A stretch of 64,000 bases of DNA from Neocallimastix lanati (nom. inval.) (Eukaryota > Neocallimastigomycota > Neocallimastigomycetes > Neocallimastigales > Neocallimastigaceae), in NCBI GenBank assembly GCA_016946835.1, contig JACVTC010000119.1, positions 260,001 through 324,000 on the forward strand, in the 5' to 3' direction. Positions 24,836-39,459 of this stretch are shown one piece after another (within the stretch, counting starts at the first letter, position 1; each line of letters starts with the position of its first letter). A program made the translations under genes and the position numbers. The notes under the pieces were generated by a model. The model was not told the DNA's origin. It did no database searches and saw only the letters and a list, made by a program, of their open reading frames with translations.

Positions 24836-26549
24836 ATTATTTTTATATTAAATTTCTTTTTATTCATTTTTATATTAAAAATGGTTATTAACTACTATTT
24901 TAAATATATAATTAAATTACTATTAATTTTTATTAAATATATGAATATTTAATATCTGTATGGTATAAATATATATATATTATTTATTTAAGTATGAAAA
25001 ACAAAAATTATCTATTTTATATTTTTATTTTATTTTTTAATATTAAGTTTTTTTTTTTTTTAATAAAAATAAAATCAACTAATATTTGCACTATTCTATA
25101 AATTATTTTAAAGAATTGAATTGAATTAAATATTTGAAATACGGTTATTTCATTAAGTAAAATTTGAAAACTTCTATTATAAAATTATATATATACTGTG
25201 TCATTATTACAATACTTTAATTTTTTTTTATTTTTTTGAATTAAATTAATTAAATTTTTATTTTAAAAAAAATTTTTTTTATATTTTTTAAATTTTAATT
25301 ATTAATTTTAAAAAAATTTTTAATACATAAACTCATCCAATGGAATGTGAGATAATTTCTTCTGTTATATTTTTATGGAATACATTTATAAAAAAAAAAA
25401 AAAGAAAATTATTTACATTCAGAATTTTTTAATGTTAAAATTTATATAAAATATTTATATTTCTTATTTTTTTTTTTATTGTTATTTTTATTATTTTTTG
25501 TTATATAAATACTATTACTAATGTTATATAATTAAATAAATCATTATTAATGGATTTAGGTTAGATTTGAACAAAGTATCATTATCATTTTAGAGAATAT
25601 AAAATTCAAATTGAAACTATATTTAATATTTATTTCATTTGTCATATTCTTGTGTAAGATTTAATCTTTCAAAAAAAGCTTAAACCTATAAGGAAATTTC
25701 TTTTTTTTTTTTTTTTTTTTTTGGTTTTATAATATTTATTTAAATTTATTATTATATTATATTATATATAATATATTATATATAATATATAATGTAATAT
25801 ATAATATATTATATATAATGTAATATATTATATATTATATTTTATATTTTATATTTTTTGATAATATGAAATAGAGTAAATAATAATTCATTAATATAAA
25901 TTTTTAATTTTTATTTTTTTTTTTAAATTTTATTGATCTGTTTTATTATTTTTATATTTTTATATTTTTAAATTTTATATTTTTAAATTTTATATTTTTA
26001 ATTTTTATATTTTTAATTTTTATATTTTTAATTTTTAAAATTCTTCTTAATTATATATATATATATATATTTATTATTATTTTTTTTTTATTTTTAAAAG
26101 TCGTGTTTTAAATGGAATGAAGATACTAAGTAAAAAAAACAAAAGAGAAAAAAAAATTTTTTTTTTGTAATAAGTTAATTAAATTTTTAAATATTGCATA
26201 ATGTATTAATGACAATTCTAATATTATGTTAAAATAATGTTACAAAATTTTGTTAATATTGCTATATTAAAATATATTATAATTAATAATAAATGATTTT
26301 AGAGTTTAATATAAAATACTCAAATTTTAATTATAATATATTATTATTATTATTATTATTATTATTTTTTTTTTTTTTTTTTTAATTTTTCAATTTGAAA
26401 AAAGTATAAAATACTACGATTTTTACTTTAAATAAATATTTATATATATATACATTTTTTTTAAAAAAAAAAAAATATAGATTAAATTACAATTCTTTTA
26501 AATTTTATTAATTTGACATAAAAGTATAATAAAAGGATATTTAAAAAAA
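24836..26549. other. A/T-rich gene-free stretch
   Basis: Homopolymers, (AT)n near 25755-25850, TTTTTAAATTTTATA-type short repeats (25945-26040) and an (ATT)n run (26340-26366). This is the 5' flank of LRR copy 2. No gene is seen. Confidence 0.6.
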
Positions 26550-27620
26550 ATGAAATTTCTATTTTTGGCAGGGTTAGCACTGAGTGCGTTAAATAGTTTT
26601 GTGAAGGCCGATGATAATTTAATAGGCGATTGTAAAAAAAATTTATGAGTACATAGATGGTTTAAAAGTGTAAAACAAATAATAATGGAAATGTTATTGA
26701 ACTGTAATTATTTAAATCTATTTTTTTTTTTTTTTTTTTTTTTAGTTTTTTATTTATATTATATATAAAAATTATTTTAATTATACATATAATATGAAAT
26801 TAATTCATTTTGTATTTATAAATAAAATAAGATAAATATAAATAATAATAATAAGATATTAGCTATTTTTTTTTTTTTATTTGTTAACAAAATAATATTT
26901 AAATACTTAATAATAATAATATTTATATAATTTAAAGAGAGCTTTATCCATATTGCTTAAGTGAAAAAGACTATGATAAAATTTTATCATATCAAACTAT
27001 TGAATCTCTGTAAGTTTATAATTATTAAAATTTTATTAACTAATTTTAATTATTAAAATGATATTAATTGAAATTAAATAATATATATTAATATTTTAAA
27101 TAATAATTACTTTATATATATATATAAAGATACTTTAATATTTATGATGAACATCAACATCATTCCGGTCAATTTGATGAAATAATTCATTGTGGAAGTA
27201 TGAAATCTTTACCAAAGGCTCTTTTTAAATTGAATAATTTAAAGACTTTGTAAAATATTTTTCTTTATTATTATTAAATAAAATAAAATAAAAACTAAAA
27301 ATATAAAATATTTCTATTTTAATATTTTAAGGAAAAAAAAAAAAATAAAAATAATTGCAAAAGTAAAATATAGTTTTTTTTTATTTAATATTAAAATATT
27401 TAATATTGCTTTCATATTTATTTATATATAAAGAAATTTATACGGTTACAATGAATTTAAAAAATATGAAATTTCAAATCTTCCAAAATCTATAACTAAT
27501 ATGTAAGAAACATATATAAAGACTAAAAGCAAATATTATTATTATTATTATTATTATTTTAAGGAATTTTAAATAAATATACTTTTAATTAATTATAAAA
27601 TTATATATATTATAATAAAA

Positions 27621-27784
<164 letters not shown>

Positions 27785-28152
27785 AAAAAGTTCATTTGGA
27801 GATGTTGAATTGAAACAATATGTAATCAGTGAGCTTTCTAAATTTACTAATCTTGAGTCCATGTAAGTAGTGAAAATATTATATATTGAATTTATAAAGT
27901 AATACTACTTATATTTTAACTAAATAACTTTTATTATTGTTATTATTATTATTATTATTTAATTTTTTAAATAAATAGAGCATTTTACCGTACTAAATTG
28001 AATATGGAATTAGATCTTACACCATTAGAAAATTTAACCAAAATTAATAATATGTAATTATTACTTTATTATAACTATATATAAGTTAATATTAATATTA
28101 ATATTTATATAATTAACCTTTTTTTTTATATATATACTTTTTATTGAAAACA

Positions 28153-28458
<306 letters not shown>

Positions 28459-29181
28459 ATAATAATTATATAATTGTTAATTCTTTAATTATTATATTGA
28501 TATTTATTTTATAAAGCACGTTATCTAATGATGATATGATTTTTACCACTAAGAAATATTTTGATTATAGAATATTACCATTCTTTAAAAATATTCATTC
28601 TTTGTAAGTTATAAAAATTTAAAATTCTATTTAAATATTACATTCATATATAATAACTTTAGCATGTAAATTTATCTAATTAAACTTACATATTATAAAA
28701 TAAATATATTAAAACTTTTATTATGATTTTTTTTTTTTTAATAAATATTTATATGATATATAATGTTATGAAATGAAATTAAAGGAATCGATAGTTTTAG
28801 TAATCTTAAGAATCTCGAAAAATTGTAAATTATTTTATTTATTAGTTATATATTTATAATATTATATTATATAGTAAATATATAATAATTAAGAATAATA
28901 TAATATAATATAAAAAATATTTATTTTAATGATTAATTTTTTATTATTATTTTAATTATTATTATAAAATTATATATTTAAAAATAAGATCTATTATTGG
29001 TACTACATATAATTGTAATGAAGACATAAATTTATTTGAAGGTTATTATTGTCCATTAGCTACCATTCCAAAATCCATTTTCAATCTTTCAAAATTAAAA
29101 GAATTGTAAGTAATATATTTTATTTATAATTATAAATAAATATTCATTATTCAAATAACAATAATTATATATTTATGTTAA

Positions 29182-29233
<52 letters not shown>

Positions 29234-31753
29234 TTAAAATATGTAATATTACTAATTTTTGTTTTTGTTTTTGTTTTGTTTATTTTATTTTATTTTTAAT
29301 TTATAATTAAAAAGAACAATTACTGGACAATATAGCACTACTGATATATCCTCATTAAAGAATATTAATAAACTTTCTAATCTTGAATACCTGTAATTAT
29401 AATATTTAGAAAATATTTATTTATTAAAATAATGTACTTATTTATTTATTATTCATTTTTGATCATTTAATATATAAAAAAATATATTATTTATATTTTA
29501 TTAGTAATTTAGATAGAAATTATATGAAAAGCATTCCTTCTTCTATTGGAGAACTTAAAAATCTTGTTTTTCTGTAAATATATTATCTAATTTTTTTTTT
29601 TAATTATAATTAACGGTTTTGTTCTTGTCAAAAATTTCTATTATTATAATTATAATTTCAATTTAAAAAACAATAATAATAAATATATTTTTATTTTATT
29701 ATAGATTGAAATAAAATAATATTATTCATAATATTATATTTATTTAATTATTTATTTAATTTTATTTTGTTTTATTTTTATTTTTATTTTTATTTTTATT
29801 TTTATTTTTATTTTTATTTTTTTTTTTTTAATATTATTTTTATTATTTTAATTATTAATATAATAGCGATTTATCAGGAAATGATATAACAGAGATTCCA
29901 AGTTTCATTGGAAATCTTTCAAGTCTAGAAAAATTGTAAACATAAATATATTTATTTTAAATGTTTAAATTATATAAAATTTATATTAAAATTAAATATT
30001 TATTTTCACTTTATATAAAATAATATTGACTTTATTATTATTATTTATAAATAATAATATGTCAGAATTTTAAATGATAACCTATTCACTAAACTTCCAA
30101 GTTCTATTGGAAATCTTTCAAAACTTAAATATTTGTAAGTTTTTATCTTCGTTTCTATTTACTTATATTAAATAAGAATTGAATAGTATATAAAATAAAT
30201 TATTTTTTATTTTATTGGTGATCTTTCAAGTCTTGAAATACTGTAAAAAAAAAAAAAAAAAAGGATTTTTATTTATTAAAATTTTTTTATTCATTAAAAC
30301 ATTTTATTTAATTTATATTTTATATGTCATTTAATATTTTTATTCTAATTATTATTATTATTATTTTTTCTTTATTTAAATATTTATTTATCTAATTTTG
30401 TGTTATAGTCATTTATTAAGATGCAATCTTTTGGCACTTCCTGATTCGATGGGTAATCTTAAAAAACTTAAACAATTGTAAGTTTAAATTGAAAATAAAA
30501 AAATAAAAATAAAAAAAATAAAAAAAAAAAAAAAATTGAAAGTTATAACCATAATCATAATCATAATCATAAATTAAAAATTAATATATTATTAATATAT
30601 ATATTTTAATAAATTTTCTATTAGACAAATGTCTGAAAATAATCTTACCAAAATACCAGAAGTATTATCAAAAATTAATAGTCTTGAAACAATATAATTT
30701 TCATAATTTATTTAATTATAAAATTATAAAATTATAATTTATAATTATATTTACTAGTACAACTAATAATAATAGTAATAATAAAATTAATAACATACTT
30801 TTTTTTTTTTTTATTTTAATTTTTATATATTTATAAAATGTATATAATAATTCAAAATAAATTTATCATAAAGTAATTTAACTTTTAATAAAATTGATGA
30901 TGAAATTCCGGAATCTTTTAATAACTTAGAAAATCTTAAATATTTGTAAATATATAAATTTATTCTTCTAATATATTAAAATTATTTGTTAAATTTTAAA
31001 AGACCCTTAATAATTTAATATAATTAATTAAAATTTCCATTTATAAGCATTTATAAACTATTATAAACTATTATAAACTATTATATTCATATATGTATTT
31101 TATTATTATTTTTTTTTTCTTTTTTTTTTTTTTTTTCTTGGTCAAAAAGATATTTATATTACAATAATTCTATTAGGGGAAAAACTTTAACGAATGAAAG
31201 TTTAATTCGATGTGATTATCTTCCTTTTGATATCGATATAAGCAAGGTTTCATTATGTAAGCCAAAGGATATGGATTGTTTTGAAGAAGATGAAAGAAAA
31301 TTAAAATATTGCTCTAAAGAAGATTCAACAACTTCTACTAATAAAACCACCATTAATACCTCCAAGACAGCTACCACCAATACCACTAAAAAAACTACTA
31401 CCAATACCACTGAGAAAACTACTAGTAAGACCACTAAGAAAAGTACTACAAAGGAAACTACTACAAAGAAAACTACTACAAAGACCACTAAGAAAACTAC
31501 CCCCAAGGAAACTACTACAAAGAAAACTACTAGTAAGACCACTAAGAAAAGTACTACCAAGGAAACTACTACAAAGAAAACTACTAGTAAGACCACTAAG
31601 AAAAGTACTACAAAGACCACAAAGAAAACTACCCCCAAGGAAACTACTTTCAAGAAAAGTACTACCAATACTACAAAGAAAAGTACCACTAAGAAAACTA
31701 CTACAATAGGAACTATTACCAAAATAGCTACTACCAAGAAAATTAGCATTTAA

Positions 31754-32337
<584 letters not shown>

Positions 32338-32340
32338 CCT

Positions 32341-32379
32341 TTAACAGTCAAAGAGTGTATTGATACTCTTGACTGTTAA
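32341..32379. other. Strong hairpin, 15-bp stem with one bulge
   Basis: TTAACAGTCAAAGAGT (32341-32356) faces ACTCTTGACTGTTAA (32365-32379), with one bulged A and an 8-nt loop. It lies between the TAA microsatellite and repeat C. It could be a transposon terminus or a terminator-like RNA fold. Nothing in the sequence decides. Confidence 0.6.
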
Positions 32380-32384
32380 TATCA

Positions 32385-33060
32385 AACAGATAATAACAAA
32401 GAAAAAATTCTATTTTATATACTCCTGAGGGGAAGAACCATCTTAAAAAAATTCCTTTGATATTTGGGGAGGATGATTTTAATCTAACCATTATATTGTA
32501 TAATGAATGTCGTGATACAGCATCCTCAATCTTCAATGTTTAGAAATTTGTTCTTTGAGTAGTAAAATGATTTAATGGTTTCTAATGGTTTAGTTAATGA
32601 TTCAGTTATTTACTATTAGAGTTTTTTTTTTTTTTTTTTTATAAGTTGATCGCTTTATCATAAATGAACTGTAAACTTTTCCATTTATTGTTCTTAATCT
32701 GTAGTAAGAATAAGAATATATATTATTCTGAATTCATTTATTTAGTATTTTTTTTTTTTTTTTTTTTTTATTTTTATTTTTTATTCAACTTTTATTATTT
32801 ATTGATTAATTAATTTCTTTTTTTTTTTTTAATACCTTAATATTAGTGATCGTGAAAATAAAAATAAAAGTATCGTTACTAATAGTGAAGTGAATAGTTC
32901 AATTGGTGAAAATCATGTTAATTTAAGTAATTTTCTGGAATAATAAGTGTGTAAAGATATATGATGACGAAATGGTACCAATTATATAACTTCCTTCTTA
33001 ATGGGAATCTTTTTTATAGGTTTTCACTACTAACATCTTTATTTACATTTTCATTTTAGT
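32385..33060 (+). repeat. Dispersed repeat C, copy 1, upstream of a LINE relic
   Basis: Shares ordered blocks with 50640-51110: an open piece with LLRGRTIL (versus VLRGKTIL), then GAGTAGTAA, ATGGTTT and GATT, a T-run, TTTTCCATTTAT with GTTCTTAAT, and ATTTAGTA. A further coding-like fragment (ISDRENKNKSIVTNSEV, near 32843-32900) follows in this copy only. Both copies precede a plus-strand LINE relic, so this may be the element's leader or first ORF. That link is inference. Confidence 0.5.
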
Positions 33061-33145
33061 TTATATATAATTATTTTAAAGAATACTGTTTTATATTAAT
33101 CAAAACTTTTTTAATCGAATACAACATTAAAAGCTCAAAAGATAC

Positions 33146-33179
<34 letters not shown>

Positions 33180-33439
33180 TATTCATTAAAATAAATTTCA
33201 TAAGTTGTTTTATTTTACTTAAATATTTATCAGATACCGCAAAAAGAACAAAAGAAAAAAACTTCATATTAATTTAATTATTTTAATTTGTTTTTTTTTT
33301 TATTTTTTTTATTTTTTTTATTTTTTTTTTTAAATTTTCTATATTTGTTATATATATATATATATATTTTTTTTACTTATATTAATATTTCTTAGTTTTT
33401 TAGTTTAGTATATTGTATATTAGTTTATATTTGTTTCAT

Positions 33440-34990
33440 TTTTTATCGATTTGTAAATATATACTTCATTATAGAAAAGATATTTCACCGAGGGTTCTCA
33501 CTGTTATGGAACATCTATTTTATAACACGTGGCTGATTTTTTTCCGTGGTATACACTCATGGACTAATGCTAAGAGGAAGGAATTTATTCATTCTAAATG
33601 CAAAAAAAAAAAAATACAAGAATAAATATTTTGCCAGTGAAAAGAATTACTAAATTCAATGATAGTTTCTTCAGGATTAAAATAAACACTCCAAAATTCA
33701 ATCACCCAAAATTTGAAAAAGTATTTGAAAAAGCAATATCAGGAGTTAAAATTTCATATTGTAAATGTTCTAAATGGAATCATAAAGTTTCTTTTCAACA
33801 TTTAAAACAAAATTTATTATTACTAATAATACATCCAATAATACAAACTCATTAAATCTCAGTTCAATTTAATTTAGTAAATATTATAAATGACAATCAT
33901 GTACTCAATGCTCCCAATATTCCTCTTATCTTAATTCTCAAATTCCAATTTTCACATTCTAACACAGGAAAGTCTTCTTTTTGTCTTAGTTGGAATACCA
34001 ATGAATGGAATTTTGTGAAAGGAGATAGTATTAAGTAATTCAACACTATTTTTATACCATTGCTCCTATGTTTTCAGGAAACAGGTAGTGCTACTAAGGA
34101 AGATAGATATCCATTTAAAGTCATACTTTCCAGCTACAAATATTTTCAGAAAAAAATGGATCCAACTATGCCAGGTTACAGAGGTTTATATCTTAGGTAT
34201 TAAAGCAGTCATTTGAAGATAATTCTTATACTCATCTCGATTCTTTAACAACATATAGCCTATGGGAATCACTCTAAGGGTTCTGTAGATAATGTTTTAT
34301 ATTCCCACTAAGAAACACTCATTACAAGTCCGATATGCATTCTCTGAAATTTTCACATGGCTTCAGAATCACACTAATCATCCATCTATTCCTCTTTAAG
34401 ACTTTAAACATGAGCACTGCTGATAATTACAAGAATAAATTAACGAAACAGTAACCTTGGTAATTGGTTTATTCTTCTGACTAAATAGTTCACCTATTTA
34501 GTCATGAACTAGAAGTGGATATTCATCAGATATTGATCATACATTAGTCAACTCAAGTGCTTATTTTGTTGATTTTCCACCTGTATCTGATCATAAACCA
34601 CTCGTATTGTAAGAAAACTACTATAGATGAATTATTACTGTTATCGAAAAAAAAAAAAATCTGTTAGATGGGATAGGTATAAATGTCTTCAACTTAAGGA
34701 AAGAAATTTGTGATCACAATAAATTTGAGATTCTTAGTAAAGAATCAGGAACTGAAGAACTTTCAGTAGATTGTATAGTTGAAAAGTTCATCAACACTAC
34801 TAATTTCATTGCTAAGGATTTATCGATTATATCTTCAACAGAAATAAGAAAAGCGATGTTTAGAATGTCACGTAAAATTTATTATCTTTAAAAGTTAAAA
34901 CATCTAGAATATAAACAAATAGAGCGTTATGTATCTTCAAATGATTCCATTGAATTTGCTAAAATAGTTAACTCGAAATGATAGACTATG
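33440..34990 (+). pseudogene. Decayed LINE, 5' half of ORF2 only
   Basis: Text in several frames matches the intact LINE in order. WLIFFRGIHSWTNAKRKEF (33530-33588) matches residues 18-37. VKRITKF...FFRIKINTP (33635-33690) lies in the N-terminal region. FCLSWNTNEWNFVKGD (33981-34030) matches the endonuclease WNINGW region. FQETG (34074) matches the QE motif, and PGYRGLY (34170-34190) matches PGMRGLY. RKAMFRMSRKIYYL (34848-34890) lies in the linker. Many stops and shifts occur. The match runs to about 34980 and stops before the RT domain, where the sequence changes abruptly to an LRR exon. Losing the 3' half is the opposite of normal LINE truncation. Confidence 0.7.
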
Positions 34991-34996
34991 TGAATC

Positions 34997-36277
34997 AATT
35001 TGATAATGGAAGTACTAAATATGAAGGTTTAAGCTCATTACCAGACTCTTTTGGAAATCTTAAAAATCTTGAAAATCTGTAAATTTTGAAAATATATATA
35101 TATTTATATAATTATCTATGAAATAAATTTATTTTTAATAATAAATATTATTTTTCATTATTTGCGTTTTTAATTTACTTTAAAATCTCTCTCTATCTTT
35201 TATGTATATATATAATATTTATATTTATATAATAGTTATATACGTAATTGTAATATCAAAGAACTTCCTGACTCTATGAGAAAACTTAAAAACCTTAAAA
35301 ATTTGTAAATTATAATATATTATTTTTATATATACATATATATATAATTAAAATTTTAAAATAATTATGAATAAATTATTAAAATGATACCAATAATAAT
35401 TAAAAATTCTATAGAGAACTTTCAAGTTGTAAGCTTTCTACTTAACCACCAGTATTATCAGATCTTACTAGTCTTGAAAAACTGTAATTATTATTATTAT
35501 TATTATTATATTTTTTAATATAAATAATATAAATAAATAAAATGTAATAATATCTTTTTTTTTTTTTTAATATATATAATATATAATAATTCAATTCTAT
35601 ATTAATAAATTTTAATCAAAAGTTCAATAATAAATAATAATATGGTTAATGAAGTTCCAATGTCTCTTAGTAAATTATCAAATCTTAAAGAAATGTAAGT
35701 TTTTTTTTTATTTTTATTTCTTATTTTTATTTTTATTTTTTTTTTTTTTTTTTTTTTTTTATTTTTATTTAATTTAATACTAATTGTAAAGTTTAAATTT
35801 TATTAAAAATTTAAAAATTTATAAACATATAGAGATATAAGTAATAATGACTTTATTCAATTTCCAAGTTCTATTGGATCTCTTCCAAGTCTAAAAATTT
35901 TGTAAATATATAAATATATATATATATATATTATGGAGTATCATTGATAATAATTTATATTATTTAATATTTATTATGTATAGAAATGCAGAAGACTGTG
36001 AAAAATTAAAATCTCTTCCAGATTCTATTGGAAATCTTGAAACTCTTGAAGAACTGTAAATTATTACAATATTTTATAATTTTTATATAATTAATTGTAT
36101 AATATATTACATAATTTAATAAATAATATAAAAAAATTTAATAAATATTAATACATAATGCATTATTATTATAGTTATTTAAATAATTGTGCTATTAAAT
36201 CACTTCCTGATTCTTTTAGTAATCTTAAACATTTAAAAGTATTGTAAGTTAAAAAAAATTATTAAAATTTATAATTC

Positions 36278-36372
<95 letters not shown>

Positions 36373-37547
36373 TTATTTTGTTCATTATATCATTAAATCA
36401 TTTTTTTTAATAATGGTAATAAATTAAAAAATAAATATATATAAATATATATATTAATATTACTATAGAAAAATGTATGAAAATAAACTTTCTACTATAC
36501 CACAAGCATTATCAAAAATTACTAGTCTAGAAGAAATGTAATTTATTTATTATATTAAATAATAGAAATATTATTTATATTTAATTTAATATTAATATAT
36601 ATATATTATATTATATATGAAATATATTTTTTAATATATCTAAATTTCTTCAAATTTTCTAATTAAATTCAATAAAATTTACTTTGAAAGTAACATATCA
36701 AAAAATAAAATCGATGATGAAATTCCTGTATCTCTTAATGATTTGCCAAATCTTAAAAAATTGTAAGTTATTCTTATTAATAATAATTTGTATAATTTAG
36801 AAATCAATTATCTAATAGTTTAATACTGTTAAAATCATATAGTATTTTATAAATATTTATTAATTTTCTTTTTTTTTTTTTTTTTTAAACAATTTACTTT
36901 ATATAAATAAAGTGAAATAGAAGGAAATATTAATATTAAAGGAAAAACCTTAACGAATAAAAGTTTAATATATTGTAGTTATCTTGATTATGATGATTAT
37001 GAATCGAAAACTATTTCATTATGTAAAGCAAAGGATATGGATTGCTTTCAATTTTTTGATGATATAATAGGAAATTGTCCTAAGGAAGCTTCTACAACAA
37101 CTACTACTACAAATCCAAGTACTACCACAGAAACAACTACTTCCAAAGAAACTACTAAAGAAACTACCACCAAAAAGACTACCACTAAAAAAACAACTAC
37201 TAAAAAGACTACCACTAAAAAAACTACCAAGAAAACTACCACTAAAAAGACTACCACTAAAAAAACTACCACTAAAAAGACTACCACTAAAAAAACTACC
37301 AAGAAAACTACAACTAAAAAGACTGCTACTAGAAAGACTACTAAGAAGACAGTCAAAAAAATTACTACAAAGACTATCACTAAGAAAATAACCATCAAGA
37401 AGACTCCTTCTAAAAAAACAACTAAAAAAACAACAAAAAAAAACTACAACTAAAAATGTAACTCCAAAAAATATAAATATTAGAAAAAGAAAGTCTAGAA
37501 AAAGTAAATCTAGAAAAAATAAAGATAATAAGTTTTTAAAGTTATAA
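34997..37547 (+). pseudogene. LRR copy 3, 5'-truncated and broken
   Basis: Equivalent to exons 15-24 of the gene at 45: ~34997-35078, 35236-35304, 35415-35483, 35623-35694, 35833-35901, 35984-36055, 36175-36243, 36469-36537, 36691-36762, 36913-37547. Introns also align closely with copy 1, so the duplication is recent. Lesions: everything upstream of exon 15 is replaced by LINE sequence; there is an in-frame TAA at 35443-35445 where copy 1 has TTT; an extra A in the A-run at 37434-37442 shifts the tail, whose natural end (RKSRKSKSRKN...) would be the stop at 37545. It keeps the Cys cap (YCSYLDYDD, LCKAKDMDC) and the TTTKK tract. No signal peptide or promoter is left. Confidence 0.8.
36279..36381. 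repeat. (ATT)n microsatellite in LRR copy 3
   Basis: About 34 units in the intron after the exon ending at 36243. The homologous intron of copy 1 has only about 7 units (4935-4956), so the tract grew or shrank after the gene duplicated. Confidence 0.9.
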
Positions 37548-38043
<496 letters not shown>

Positions 38044-38172
38044 ATGATTCATTTTGTGATATCATCATTTTTTTGATATCAATAGAACTGGTAGACTTGG
38101 AATATACAATTGATCTGTCGATTTTGTCTGTTATATAATTTTGGGTATTATTTTTGATGATGAGGTTTATTA

Positions 38173-38312
38173 TAGATATCCCTTTTTTTTTTTTTAAAGA
38201 TATTCCTTTTATAGATATCCCTTTTATAGATATCCTTTTTTTTTTTTTTTTTAAAGATATTCCTTTTATAGATATCCCTTTTATAGATATCCCTTTTATA
38301 GATATCCCTTTT
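38173..38312. repeat. 15-bp minisatellite, ATAGATATCCCTTTT units
   Basis: About eight units of ATAGATATCCCTTTT, or its variant with AAAGATATTCC, are broken up by two T-runs. Each main unit carries the palindrome GATATC. The short ORF over it is a by-product. Confidence 0.85.
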
Positions 38313-38559
38313 TTATTATTATTGTATTTTTTTTGATACGTTTCAGGTTAAAATACACCACTTTATTTTATAATTTCAGCTTTATTTTTAGCTGATAATA
38401 TTCAAAAAAAAAAATTAAAGTAACATAAAGGATTTATTTTTATACCAGAAAAGAATAGACATTATCATTAAGAAACTATATCAATAAAAAAAAAGGAATG
38501 ATAAATATTCTGGTTGATATATTTAATTAATGTTTTTCAACATTTTCTTAATATCACTA

Positions 38560-39060
38560 TAGTCGAAATCGTTTCGGGAAAAAAATACGTAGCAATATTA
38601 AATGAATTCTTTAATTTAATGTTTGGAATAGTATTTGGATAAATGGTGACACGATTCTTAATATCTAATATCTGATATTTTGATATATTATTTTTTTTCT
38701 TTAAATTTTTTTTTTAATTTCACATTGTTGGGTTCAATGCACGCAATTTATTTCCATTTATAAATATTTCCGCCAATTCCAGAACCTATATCAAGTAAGT
38801 CTCCTTTATATTGATTAAGCATATTTTGTTTTACTCTATTATGATATGAATAATATTTTCTCCTGGTGAAAATATTATTCATTTTTTTGAAGAGAAGCAA
38901 GAATTATACGATTAAAAGTATTTAAACAATTAAAGGTCCATTTATCTTGTTGTCCCTTCACAAATACTCATTTATCCATATCGAATTTAATGAAAGGAAT
39001 TTTCTTTTTCTTTCACCAATTGATAGTAAACAATACGTTTATTGAATGGAGTATCACTCA
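38560..39060 (-). pseudogene. Relic of an mRNA cap (guanine-N7) methyltransferase-like gene
   Basis: On the minus strand, 38875-38740 reads YHNRVKQNMLNQYKG, then LLDIGSGIGGNIYKW and, after a stop, CIEPNN. HN.vK, a glycine-rich LDIGSG.GG...KW SAM-binding motif I and a following IEPN are the known signature order of cap N7-methyltransferases. It is closest in style to the capping enzymes of large cytoplasmic DNA viruses and linear cytoplasmic plasmids. Further upstream (39050-38885) TPFNKRIVYY and DKWTFNCLNTFNRI could be remains of the preceding domain. Frame changes and stops occur throughout and no continuous protein exists. Downstream text (to about 38560) is too decayed to assign. A cellular methyltransferase origin is not excluded. 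Confidence 0.5.
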
Positions 39061-39118
39061 CAATATGCACTTGTTTATTTTTGTTATGATTTATCTTTTT
39101 ATGTTGATGATACTTTAA

Positions 39119-39173
<55 letters not shown>

Positions 39174-39459
39174 AAATATCATTATTATTATAATTATTTA
39201 TTTATTTATTATTATTATATTAATTATTATAAATATCATTATTATTAACATTATTAATTATTTATTTATTATTATTATTATTTATAATTTATTATTAATT
39301 ATTTATTTATTTCATCAATTATTTAAATTTTTGGTATATAAAAAGCATGAAGTAAATAATAATTAATAATTAATTATTATAATATTTATTTTATTTAAAA
39401 ATTTTATTATATTTTTTAAATTAACTTTTAAAATTTTTTTTTATTATTTTTCCCCCATC
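39061..39459. other. A/T-rich spacer with (TTA)n run
   Basis: Contains a (TTA)n run (39119-39167) and imperfect ATT/TTATTTA sequence. The ORF over it is low complexity. No gene is seen. Confidence 0.6.
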
